Assembly: GCF_018129385.1 (NCBI RefSeq)
Contig: NZ_JAFCLN010000015.1
Coordinates: forward strand, 110,267 to 174,266
Length of the DNA stretch: 64,000 nucleotides
Reading direction: 5' to 3'
Source: Bradyrhizobium lablabi
GTDB lineage: Bacteria > Pseudomonadota > Alphaproteobacteria > Rhizobiales > Xanthobacteraceae
Both the position numbers and the translations under genes were made by a program. Positions 24,463 through 32,676 of this stretch are shown one piece after another. The notes beneath the pieces are model-generated. The model did not search any database, had not been told where the DNA came from, and saw nothing but the letters and a program-made list of their open reading frames with translations. How positions within the stretch are numbered: position 1 is the stretch's first letter; the number at the start of each line of letters is the position of its first letter.

Positions 24463-26679
24463 CTATTGAGACTTGCGCAACTCAGCAATTAGCGAAACGT
24501 ACATGTTACGAACGTCAATGTTTGTTGGGCTTTCCGAAAGAATATCTTCCGCCTGCCGTACGTGTATAAAGCGTGCGTCAGTTCCGGACGCTTGCCGCTG
24601 TTCAACTCGCAGCAAATGATTTTGCGCAAGCGCGTTCTCGATAATAGGCCAATATGGATTATCCAGAATTCGCGTTGCGTACATGTCGTCCCCTCGCCGA
24701 AGCCAGTACTGGCGCAGACGGCAAGCCTTGAAAAGGACTTTGATGGCCTCGTGGTCCTTAAATTCAACAGGTATCAGGCCCGCCTCTTCCTCTGGCGGAT
24801 TTCTGAGATGCTCAGCTACCCATCGCTGAACATCTTCCGGCACAGTAAGCGTCTTCACACTCATTGTGACGTCTTGAACGCGCATTGGAAGCGGAATGGA
24901 ATCGGGCAGAAGCGTCTCGCGGTCAGCGATAAGAGTCAGAATAGTCAAATCCTTGAATTCCGTAGAGGAAAGATCGCCGCCACGACAGTCCAGTTGATTT
25001 ATGACCAGCGAATCAAGCTGACCTCCAGAGGCTGTACCTGAGAAGCGACATTCATCTATGTCGACCATTGAAATCTTGAAGTCGTCGACCAAGTCCGCCG
25101 TAGAAAGCGATGCTATAGCTAGAGCGGCCAAGTTCTTCCGAGTCCGATCAATTGGCGGGTAATTGCGGATTAGGTCGATCGAACTGTCGAGAAACCTTCT
25201 TATGACCTCTGTTCGGGTCGAGCCGGCTACCACGTCACCAAAGGTTTCTAGCAAACTCGATCCGAAGATATTTCTTGCTAGGAGCTTACCCGTTTCTCGT
25301 CTGCCGACGATGTCGATCAAGGTGACTGAGAGAAAGTATTCGTAAAATTTATCGTGGAAAAAGCGTCGATGCCCCTTTCGATCATCGTTCGTGAAAAATG
25401 CAATCGCCTGGCTCCTCGCCTTAAGAATGCGCGTAACATCACTGGACACCTCCTTGGGTAAGGCTACTTCCACGAGCCACGAAAGTGTCGCATCGCTAAT
25501 TGACGTAGAGCCGTTCTCGGCCATGTCGCGAGCTGTCTCTCCAACGAACGATCGAAGATAGACGCGACGTTCCGCCTCGCTTAGTTCTCGATCTACGGCT
25601 TCCCCGAATTTATCTATTTCTCGCTCAATCATTGCCTCCATGAGGATGGACAGGATGCTCGTTGAGGAAGATTCGACTAGCCGCGTCGCCACCTCCCGGT
25701 CCGACAAAGTCTTTAGGAAGAACGGACGAAGGGCCAAGGAAGATGGCTCCAAGAATTCTTCAATCGCATCCACCTGTTCGGCAGTCCACCCCTGGTGCTC
25801 CAGCCATCTTATCGCTGCTCCCTTCGATGGCGGCTGAAGAGTAAGCACTGACACTTCGTCAACGCCTTCACGCAGCGATGCGATGTCCCTCAGAACGCGA
25901 TCGCGACCTATGAATGTCTCGCGCCCGGCTAGGATAAGGCTGCCTGAGCCCCTCAGCAATTCAACGAGATCATTAACTTGAGACCACGCCAGATCGTAAC
26001 CGTCAGGATCGGCGAGTTCGTCAAATCCGTCTATTGCGACCGTAATCAGTCCATGCTTCGCCAGAACGGGTACTTGATCGTATGTGACTTCAAGCCGGAG
26101 GCGTTGAAGGCTAAACGCTATTAAATCGTATAGATATGAAAGAGTACGACCGCGACTTTGAACGTGAAGGATCAGCGGACGACGCTCGACCGAATATCGC
26201 TGCGCGCGGGCTCCTGCCAAACCAACGATAAATTGCGTCTTTCCAATACCGGCCGGGCCGTCGATGAGAAGAACACGCGTTGAATCTTCCCGCTGGCGGG
26301 AGGACAACAGTTGATCCACCTGAGCAAGATCTACCTCCTGACCGCCGTTTATGAGTCCCCACAGGTCGATCAAGCTGCCAGCTGAAGCTAATTCGCCTTC
26401 AAGATACGCTCGTTGCTTATTGGACCAATCCCGTAGCTTGCCATATCGGTCAGAGGCGAGAAGCGCGCGAAAATTTGCGTGCTTGAGCGTCTGCTCACCA
26501 AACGTTTCCAAGATGCTTCCATCTTCCGCGACAGCAAGCTCGGTGGACTCGCCATATCGAATTAGACGAACTACGATTTCTCCCTTCAATTGCTCAAAAG
26601 AAGGTGGATCGGTGCCGATGTCTGCAAAGACCGCCACATCCGCGACGATTCGTTCCACACTTGTCGAGTTCGTAGTCAA
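24463..26679 (-). CDS. NACHT-type STAND NTPase, probable defence protein
   Basis: 738 residues. Walker A GPAGIGKT (141-148), Walker B with the NACHT-like acidic run AIDGFDEL (215-222), and sensor LILAGRET (248-255) define a STAND ATPase. HDKFYEYF (442-449) matches the winged-helix motif that ends NACHT modules. Residues 540-583 look like pentapeptide-type repeats (CRFSG, CRGGDLSSTEF), a possible sensor region. The first 130 residues show no known effector. The ATG overlaps the NYN gene stop (ATGA), so a nuclease effector is probably supplied in trans. The gene is visibly AT-richer than its neighbours, a sign of transfer. Confidence 0.75.
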   Translation of the reverse strand: MTTNSTSVERIVADVAVFADIGTDPPSFEQLKGEIVVRLIRYGESTELAVAEDGSILETFGEQTLKHANFRALLASDRYGKLRDWSNKQRAYLEGELASAGSLIDLWGLINGGQEVDLAQVDQLLSSRQREDSTRVLLIDGPAGIGKTQFIVGLAGARAQRYSVERRPLILHVQSRGRTLSYLYDLIAFSLQRLRLEVTYDQVPVLAKHGLITVAIDGFDELADPDGYDLAWSQVNDLVELLRGSGSLILAGRETFIGRDRVLRDIASLREGVDEVSVLTLQPPSKGAAIRWLEHQGWTAEQVDAIEEFLEPSSLALRPFFLKTLSDREVATRLVESSSTSILSILMEAMIEREIDKFGEAVDRELSEAERRVYLRSFVGETARDMAENGSTSISDATLSWLVEVALPKEVSSDVTRILKARSQAIAFFTNDDRKGHRRFFHDKFYEYFLSVTLIDIVGRRETGKLLARNIFGSSLLETFGDVVAGSTRTEVIRRFLDSSIDLIRNYPPIDRTRKNLAALAIASLSTADLVDDFKISMVDIDECRFSGTASGGQLDSLVINQLDCRGGDLSSTEFKDLTILTLIADRETLLPDSIPLPMRVQDVTMSVKTLTVPEDVQRWVAEHLRNPPEEEAGLIPVEFKDHEAIKVLFKACRLRQYWLRRGDDMYATRILDNPYWPIIENALAQNHLLRVEQRQASGTDARFIHVRQAEDILSESPTNIDVRNMYVSLIAELRKSQ

Positions 26680-27326
26680 AGGAGTAAGCCCTCCAGCACG
26701 AGATAGCGGCTATCACCGCGAGCGTTCGAACGAACCAAATAGACCTCACCGCCGAAAGGTTTCATCCAAGCCTCGGCCACGAGGACGGCAGGCACCGCAT
26801 CATCGTCATTAGAAAACACCACGGCGATTGAAGTCGGATCGCTTCTCGCCCAACTCAGGAGATCGGAGGCCAATGCCGTATCGACCATTTTTTCTGCCGG
26901 TTCGGCGTCACCTCGTTGACGCCGGTATGTGTTAGGCAGATGAATCTGAAGACCGCGTTTCAATCGGCGAGGTAGAGCGTCAATTAGTCGGTCACCAAAT
27001 TCGACATCGGAGAGCGCCAGAACCCGAGTCGATGGAAAAATTTCGTCGAGGTTCTCGACCTCCGCAATACTATCGAACGCTCGCCTATTCGGCGTTTGGG
27101 TCACCCCTGCCGTCCAGCCGTGATAGAGACGGATCTGCACTCTAAATACGGAAGATGCATCCAAGTTGCAAAGATGCTTCGTCACGATTTTGCCAACCCT
27201 CGTAAGGGCGAGCTTACACTTGTCGATGGGGCGATCCGCAAATTCGAGCGGCACTTCCCTAAGTTGGCTATTCCAGTCCACGAACAGGCCAACATGCCGA
27301 AACCGCGGACCGTTCATTTTGAACAT
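26676..27326 (-). CDS. NYN-domain (PIN-like) ribonuclease, partner of the NACHT NTPase
   Basis: 216 residues from the ATG at 27326. The NYN pattern is clear: HVGLFVDWNSQL with Asp17, EKMVDTALASDLL with Asp149 and Asp155, and AVVFSNDDDAVPA with Asp174-176; together these form a PIN-like metal site. NYN proteins are usually RNases. The gene is first in a two-gene unit and overlaps the NTPase start by four bases. Start choice is uncertain: a TTG at 27380 keeps the frame open and adds 18 residues, and an ATG at 27317 is also possible; none has a strong ribosome site. Confidence 0.72.
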   Translation of the reverse strand: MFKMNGPRFRHVGLFVDWNSQLREVPLEFADRPIDKCKLALTRVGKIVTKHLCNLDASSVFRVQIRLYHGWTAGVTQTPNRRAFDSIAEVENLDEIFPSTRVLALSDVEFGDRLIDALPRRLKRGLQIHLPNTYRRQRGDAEPAEKMVDTALASDLLSWARSDPTSIAVVFSNDDDAVPAVLVAEAWMKPFGGEVYLVRSNARGDSRYLVLEGLLL

Positions 27327-27396
27327 GCGCCCATTTTGTCGGAAGTCATAGGGAATTTCGCGCCCGTCGGCGACACTCAATCACTCGCCAAAGCCG

Positions 27397-27425
27397 ATAT
27401 TTCTGATTTTCAGAATCAATGTCAA
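27397..27425 (-). promoter_or_regulatory. Predicted promoter of the NYN-NACHT cassette inside the repeat end
   Basis: On the minus strand, TTGACA (27425-27420) and AAATAT (27402-27397) are separated by 17 bp. They lie in the AT-rich end of a long dispersed repeat. The same TTGACA-containing segment recurs in the copy at 58670-58712, but there the -10 position reads AAGTTG. Confidence 0.5.
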
Positions 27426-28160
27426 GCCCCCAAATCAAAAATATTCCGCTGTCCTTCAACCCCAAATCACTGGCACATCTAGCGCGTTCCGGCCCGAGAA
27501 GAGGGCGTATCGCGATCGTCACTTTACGTGGGCCTGGAATGTGGTGGACGCGACCATGCCGGGCGCGGCTTGCTTCAATGCAGGGCGGGATGAACCCCGT
27601 GAGCGATGAAGCGCGCGCGAGATGACTGGCATGGGTTTTCGTCTTCGTTGGCGCGAGGCGGCTTGTCCCGCCGAAGCCTCGGCGAAGGCGGAAAAAAATC
27701 GCGTACGGTGAAGCCGTGTGGTCCTGACGTCCGATGCCGGCGTCAAGTCCGCGGAGGCGCTGCCTCGTCCGACCGGGCGGGGTCCGCGCCTTCAATCCGC
27801 TGACGACGGTGACGAGAGATAATCACCGCCGGGGAGAGCGCGGTATAAGCCGTAAAGCCATTGCGCAGGGGATGCCGGAATGCCTCCGCTTCACCTGTAT
27901 GCTCGTGTGCGCCTTCTTGCTTGCGCAACTTGGTACACGAGACCGCGGGTGCAGCGTGCACCCGGCATTCCCTGCTCCCTCTTCATATTGGAGGGACACG
28001 GCAGATGCATCACCCCGGGCGGAATGCGCCGCGGGAATGCCTTTACTTGTCATCGTCCGGCTCGACCGGACGATCCAGTATTCCAGAGGCGCTGATGATT
28101 GAACCGAGAAGCGGTGTACTGGATACCCCGCATGCGCGGGGTATGACGGCCGTTGCTGTT
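27405..28160. repeat. Long dispersed repeat, copy A
   Basis: About 750 bp without a convincing gene. It shares with 58104-58712, in opposite orientation: an AT-rich end (CTTGACAT...TTCTGAAAATC on the minus strand), a CACCTGTATGCTCGTGTGCG segment (27893-27912), ACACGAGACCGCGGGTGCA, and a terminal hairpin around TCCAGTATTCCAGAG. Both copies can encode the peptide RFTCMLVCAF...GTRDRGCS, but this follows from DNA conservation. Middle parts differ, so the copies are related, not identical. Confidence 0.7.
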
Positions 28161-28182
28161 TGAAAAAGTGGATCGGAATGAA

Positions 28183-28326
28183 TGTCGTCCCGGCCTTGAG
28201 CCGGGACCCATACCGCGTTGTGCTCTCGGCTCCAGCAAGGTGGCAGACGCCGGTGCAAGACAATATCCGCCGCGGCGTATGGGTCCCGGGTCAGCGCTCG
28301 CGATGCTCGCTTGCCCGGGACGACGG
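28183..28326. repeat. Dispersed palindromic repeat (GTCGTCCCGGCC...GGGACGACGG)
   Basis: Inverted ends GTCGTCCCGGCCTTGAGCCGGGACCCATA and TATGGGTCCCGGG...CCCGGGACGACGG surround a variable middle. It abuts the 3' end of the esterase gene and belongs to the family at 5994-6128. Confidence 0.75.
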
Positions 28327-28334
28327 TGGAGAGA

Positions 28335-29297
28335 CTACGCGCCCTTCTCCAGCATCGCCCTGAAATCGGCGCGGGCGCGCTGGGCTTCGGCTTTTGCCGT
28401 CTCGGATGCTTCGCCGAGGCCGAAATAGCCGTGAATCAATCCCTCGCCCGGATGATATTTCACCGGCACGCCGGCATTGACCAGTGCGTCGGCATAGGCG
28501 GCGCCCTCGTCGCGCAAGGGATCGAACCAGGCGGTGGTGACGACGGCGGGCGCGACGCCGGAAAGATTCTTCGCGCGCAGCGGCGAGGCGCGCCAGTCGG
28601 CACCGTGGGCGGTCTCGGCAAGGTAATGGCCGCAGAACCACTGCATGCTCGCGCGGGTCAGAAAATAGCCGTCGGCGTTTTCGGCGCGCGAGGGATATTT
28701 TGCGTTCTCGGCGCTGTCGAGGAAGCCGCCGAAGGCGTCGGTGACGGGATAGACGAGGAGCTGCGCGGCGAGCTTGATGCCGGCGTCGCGGCAGGCGATC
28801 GCGACGCTTGCTGCAAGATTGCCGCCGGCGCTGTCGCCGGCCACGCCAATGCGGTTCGGATCGCCGCCGAATTCGGCGATGCGCGCGACCACATCGCGCA
28901 CCGCGGCAAAGGCATCCTCGAACGCGCCGGGAAAGCGCGCCTCGGGCGGCCGGCGGTAATCGACGGAGACCACCACCGCGCCGGTCTCGAGGCTGAGGAA
29001 TCGCGCCTGGCGGTCATGCGTCTCCAGATCGCCCGCCACCCAGCCGCCGCCATGGAAGAAAATCACCGTCGGCGATGTGCCGCTGCCCATGCGATAGACC
29101 CGCGCGGCGAGATCGCCGGCAGCGCCCTTCACCTTGATATCCGCAGCGCTTGCCACCGGCGGCGGCGGCACCGCGGCGCGCGCGGCGGCCAGCGCCCTGA
29201 GCTGCTCGCGCGCGCTCTGCGGTGTCATGGTATCGGGGTCGCGCAGCGGCAGCAGCGGAATGATTTGTGCGACGACGGGATCGAGCGGAGCGGGCAT
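28335..29297 (-). CDS. Alpha/beta hydrolase, hormone-sensitive-lipase-type esterase
   Basis: 320 residues. The oxyanion motif HGGGW is at 82-86 and the nucleophile GDSAGG has Ser156. The acid (WFDPLRDEG) and histidine (IHGYFGL) follow in the C-terminal third, so the catalytic triad is complete. Such enzymes cleave short-chain esters in the cytoplasm. The gene stands alone between repeats. Substrate unknown. Confidence 0.87.
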   Translation of the reverse strand: MPAPLDPVVAQIIPLLPLRDPDTMTPQSAREQLRALAAARAAVPPPPVASAADIKVKGAAGDLAARVYRMGSGTSPTVIFFHGGGWVAGDLETHDRQARFLSLETGAVVVSVDYRRPPEARFPGAFEDAFAAVRDVVARIAEFGGDPNRIGVAGDSAGGNLAASVAIACRDAGIKLAAQLLVYPVTDAFGGFLDSAENAKYPSRAENADGYFLTRASMQWFCGHYLAETAHGADWRASPLRAKNLSGVAPAVVTTAWFDPLRDEGAAYADALVNAGVPVKYHPGEGLIHGYFGLGEASETAKAEAQRARADFRAMLEKGA

Positions 29298-29374
29298 CTG
29301 ATGTCCTCGGGCTTTTCTTGTTATGGAGGCGTGACTGTAAGTTCAGCTTGCCGCGCGGGCAACCTCTCTCCTCC

Positions 29375-29524
29375 CGTCATTCCGGGGCTCGCGCAGCGAG
29401 AGCCCGGAATCCATAACCACAGGCCGCCATTGCTTTAAAGAAAGTCGTTGACCATCTCGCAAAACAATCACCGTCACGGCGTATGGATTCCGGGCCTGCG
29501 CCTTCGGCGCATCCCGGAATGACG
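29375..29524. repeat. 150-bp dispersed repeat, left copy flanking the nitroreductase gene
   Basis: CGTCATTCCGGGG at the left and CCCGGAATGACG at the right are inverted. The inside (GGAATCCATAACCACAGGCC, AAAGTCGTTGACCATCT, CGTCACGGCGTATGGATTCC) is nearly the same as in the direct copy at 30314-30465. It fills most of the 338-bp gap after the esterase promoter; nothing else is seen in that gap. Confidence 0.85.
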
Positions 29525-29635
29525 ACCGTGGAAAGGTTCGCTATTGACCCGGGCATCCACGCCTTGGTTAGTAAACGAAAGACACGCACGCCTGCGCAAC
29601 AAAATCCCGCAGCGAAGAATAACAGGGGCAAGGGA

Positions 29636-30312
29636 ATGGAATTCGAGACACTCGTGCAGACCCGCAAGAGCGTGCGCGGCTTTCGGAAGCAGCACGTCGC
29701 CCGCGCGGTGATCGAGGAAATCCTGGAGGTCGCCAAACGCGCGCCGTCGTCGATGAACACCCAGCCCTGGCATGTGCATGTGCTGACCGGCGAGCCGCTG
29801 GAAGAGGTGCGCCGCCGCAACATGGAGGAGATGGTCGCCGGCGCCAGGGCCAAGCGCGACATCGTCAGCCATGGCGAATACCAGGGCAAGCATCGCACCC
29901 GGCAGGTCGACATCGCCAAAAAACTGTTCGGCGCGATGGGGATCGCGCGCGAGACAAGCCGATGCGGCAGGATTGGGTGCTGCGCGGCTTTCGCCAGTTC
30001 GACGCGCCGGTGTCGCTGGTGCTGGCCTATGATCGCGAGCTCGATCCCGGCGCGGTCGTGCATTTCGATCTCGGGGCGCTCTGCTACGGCATCGTGCTCG
30101 CCGCCTGGGACCGCGGCCTCGGCAGCGTCATCAACGGCCAGGGCATCATGCGCTCGGACATCGTGCGCGAGGTGGCGAGGATTCCGGAAAGCCAGGTGAT
30201 CATGACCTGCGTCGCGATGGGCTATCCCGACGACAGCTTTGCCGCGAACACCGTCCGCTCCGACCGCGAAGCCAACGGCGACTTCGTGCGCTATGTGGGG
30301 TTTGGGGATTGA
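29636..30312 (+). pseudogene. Nitroreductase-family gene with a one-base frameshift
   Basis: The first frame gives a normal nitroreductase start (FETLVQTRKSVRGF, then RAPSSMNTQPWHVHVLTG, the FMN site) up to GAMGIAR. The second frame continues it (KPMRQDWVLRGFRQF...ALCYGIVLAAWDRGLGSVING...YVGFGD). The switch is at 29950-29953, where GCGCGCGAGACAAG appears to lack one C. With that base the gene would be 225 codons plus stop, a normal family length. Either a recent mutation or a sequencing error; both halves look well conserved. Confidence 0.8.
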
Positions 30313-30313
30313 T

Positions 30314-30465
30314 CGTCATTCCGGGGCGCCGCAACGCGGCGAGCCCGGAATCCATAACCACAGGCCGTTGTTGTTACGAAGAAAGTCGTTGACCATCTTG
30401 CAAGACAACAACCGTCACGGCGTATGGATTCCGGGCCCGCGCCTTCGGCGCGTCCCGGAATGACG
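30314..30465. repeat. 150-bp dispersed repeat, right copy flanking the nitroreductase gene
   Basis: Same orientation and almost the same sequence as 29375-29524. The pair forms direct repeats about 940 bp apart around the frameshifted gene. Confidence 0.85.
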
Positions 30466-30485
30466 AGTGGAGAGAGTGAAAGCCA

Positions 30486-31172
30486 ATGAAAATCGTCGAC
30501 CTCAGCCGCGAGCTGTACCACGGCTCGCCGACCTATCCCGGCCATCCGCCGATCATCCATGGCGTGTGGAAGACGCACGAGGACTCGTTCCGCGATTCCG
30601 GCAACGTGCACGGGCTGTCCTCGATGTTCATCTCGATGCCCGACCATGCCGGCACCCACATCGATGCTTTCAGGCACTTCAACAGGGGCGGCCAGCCGAT
30701 CAATGAATATCCGCTGGAGAACTGCATCGTGCCGGGCATCTGCATCGACCTTCGCCATATCGCACCGCGCGCCGAGATCACGCCGGATGATCTGGCTGAG
30801 GCCGTGAAGCAAAGCGGCCACGCCGTGCCGAAGGGCGGCACCGTGCTGCTCTGCACCGGCCATCACGAGCGCACGTTTCCGCGGAAAGAGTATGCGAGCG
30901 AGAATTCCGGCGTGAACGTCGCCGCCACGGAATGGCTGGCGAAGCAAGGCGTCGTGCATTTCGGCATCGACTCGATGCGGCCGGGGCCGGAGGGCAAGGT
31001 CAACTCGCTGGTTCACAAGGCCTGCGGCGAGCTCGGCATCACCCACATCGAGAGCCTGTGCAATCTGGAGGCGCTGCTGGGCGAAGGCCCCTTCACCTTC
31101 ATCGGCCTGCCGATGAAATGGCGCGACGGCACCGGCTCGCCAATCCGCGCCGTGGCGGTGTTCGGGTTGTGA
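30486..31172 (+). CDS. Cyclase-family / kynurenine-formamidase-like metal hydrolase
   Basis: 228 residues. The family metal motif is MPDHAGTHIDAFRHF (His54, His58, Asp60 and His64), and STNS-like CTGHHERTFP follows mid-protein. The fold contains arylformamidases and cyclic-amide or ester hydrolases, so the exact substrate is open. The ATG at 30486 lies behind GTGGAGAGAGTG. It stands alone between repeats. A soluble enzyme. Confidence 0.82.
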   Translation: MKIVDLSRELYHGSPTYPGHPPIIHGVWKTHEDSFRDSGNVHGLSSMFISMPDHAGTHIDAFRHFNRGGQPINEYPLENCIVPGICIDLRHIAPRAEITPDDLAEAVKQSGHAVPKGGTVLLCTGHHERTFPRKEYASENSGVNVAATEWLAKQGVVHFGIDSMRPGPEGKVNSLVHKACGELGITHIESLCNLEALLGEGPFTFIGLPMKWRDGTGSPIRAVAVFGL

Positions 31173-31188
31173 GGAAAGGCGCACTCCT

Positions 31189-31338
31189 CGTCATGCCCGG
31201 GCTTGCCGCCTTCGCCAAGGCTTCGGCGGCCGAGTGAGATCGTGGGCCCGGCGAAGCTTTAGCGGAGACGGGACCCGGGCATCCACGACTTCCCGGCAGG
31301 AAAGACGTGGATGGCCGGGTCAAGCCCGGCCATGACGA
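31189..31338. repeat. Dispersed palindromic repeat (CGTCATGCCCGGG family)
   Basis: The ends CGTCATGCCCGGGCTTG and CAAGCCCGGCCATGACG are inverted; the middle holds GGGCATCCACG and CGTGGATGGCCGGG. It lies between convergent genes. A second member is at 32552-32671. Confidence 0.8.
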
Positions 31339-31353
31339 CACTGGAGGGAAGCC

Positions 31354-32454
31354 CTACGCCGCCTTGCCGAGGCCCGCGTCGAGATGCTTCAGGCGCGGCA
31401 TCACTTCGTGCCGAAGCAGCGAGAGCGAATGCTCCCAGGCTTCCGGCTTGTGCTTGTAGTCGAAGCCGAACACCAGGAGCGTGCCGAAGCCGCCGACCTC
31501 GTGGTAGATGGTCTCGAGCTTCTCGGCCACCGTCGACGGCGAGCCGATCACCCAGTTGCGCTTGGCGCAATAGTCGACGGTGACGTCGGTGTCGGGCACG
31601 TCGGGCGTGTGCTTGAGGTAGTCCTTGAAGCCGAAATGGCCGAGCAAGGGGAGGAAATACTCGCCCATCATCCGGCCCATCATGTCGCCGGCCGACAGCC
31701 GCCAGGCCTCCTCGTCGGTATCGGCCACGAACACCTCGCGCACCAGCCGCCAGTCGGCGCGGTTCGGCTTGCGGCCGGTCTTGGCCGCGCCGATCTCCAC
31801 GGACTCCCAGTGGCTGCCGACATAGGCCGGGTTGAGGTTGAGGCTCATCGGAATGAAGCCGCGCTCGCCCGCCAGCTTGAGCGTGTCGGAATTCTTGGAG
31901 AGGCCCGCAACGCCGATCGGCGGATGCGGCGCCTGCTTCGGCTTGATGTGGGGCTTGAGGAAATCGAACATCGTGTCCGGCTTGTTCACCGTCCAGTACT
32001 TGCCCTGGTAGGTCCAGGGCGCGTCCTCGGTCCACAGCTTCAGGATGATCTCCAGCGCCTCGCGCGTCATGTCGCGGTTCTGGCCGGACATGCCGTCGAC
32101 ATTGAACATCGCCCAGTCGCTCGGCAGGCCGGATGCAGCCACGCCAAAATTCAGGCGGCCATCGGAGAGATGATCAAGCATCGCGACGCGGTTGGCGAGC
32201 TCCGCCGGGTGGTGATAGGGCAAGAGGAAGCCGCCGGGGCCGATGCGGATGTTCCTGGTCTCCCGCAATGCCTGCGCCACCAGAAGATCCGGCGAGGGAT
32301 GCGGCTCCCACGGCGCGGTGTGGTGCTCGCCGATCCAGCACTCCTGATAGCCGAGCTCATCCAGCCACCGCAGCACCTCCAGATCCCAGTCGTGGCCCTC
32401 CTTCAGTCCGCACTCCGGCGGATGGGACGGCATCGTGAAGTATCCGATCTCCAT
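31354..32454 (-). CDS. LLM-class flavin-dependent monooxygenase (luciferase-like)
   Basis: 366 residues, full length for the bacterial luciferase-like family. It opens with MEIGYFTMPSHPPE, has ECWIGEHHTAPWE (a typical flavin-side motif), then RIGPGGFLLPYHHPAELANRVAMLDHLSDGR and, near the end, DYCAKRNWVIGSPSTVAEKLE. These enzymes use reduced FMN and oxygen to oxidise organic substrates and need a partner reductase; the flavin-reductase-like protein at 45929 is not adjacent. Substrate unknown. Confidence 0.87.
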   Translation of the reverse strand: MEIGYFTMPSHPPECGLKEGHDWDLEVLRWLDELGYQECWIGEHHTAPWEPHPSPDLLVAQALRETRNIRIGPGGFLLPYHHPAELANRVAMLDHLSDGRLNFGVAASGLPSDWAMFNVDGMSGQNRDMTREALEIILKLWTEDAPWTYQGKYWTVNKPDTMFDFLKPHIKPKQAPHPPIGVAGLSKNSDTLKLAGERGFIPMSLNLNPAYVGSHWESVEIGAAKTGRKPNRADWRLVREVFVADTDEEAWRLSAGDMMGRMMGEYFLPLLGHFGFKDYLKHTPDVPDTDVTVDYCAKRNWVIGSPSTVAEKLETIYHEVGGFGTLLVFGFDYKHKPEAWEHSLSLLRHEVMPRLKHLDAGLGKAA

Positions 32455-32551
32455 GGGGGTTCCTCTCGCTGTTGTCTTGTTCCGGCGCGTCTTATGCGCG
32501 CAAGCGTGAGTACCCGCCCCAGGTGCGGCGGAATGATGGCTGTGTGTACTT

Positions 32552-32671
32552 CGTCATGCCCGGGCTTGTCCCGGGCATCCACGTCTGGGCTGCAAAGGAA
32601 GTGCGTGGATGGCCGGGCATGCGCGAGCGGAAGCGACGCCGTCCTTCAGACGGCTATGCCCGGCCATGACG
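32552..32671. repeat. Dispersed palindromic repeat (CGTCATGCCCGGG family)
   Basis: CGTCATGCCCGGGCTTGTCC at the left and GCCCGGCCATGACG at the right. It ends just before the 3' end of the Old Yellow Enzyme gene and lies upstream of the monooxygenase gene. Same family as 31189-31338. Confidence 0.8.
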
Positions 32672-32676
32672 AAAGA

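Noticed and set aside
27734..28263. Small open frames in long repeat copy A (peptide RFTCMLVCAF...GTRDRGCS)
   Set aside because: The peptide also appears in copy B, but DNA around it is conserved too, the frames end at different places and have no ribosome sites. Treated as part of a repeat, not a gene.
24348..28334. Prophage or integrative element around the NYN-NACHT cassette
   Set aside because: No integrase, tRNA, attachment-site duplication or phage structural gene is visible; only the two-gene unit and a repeat.
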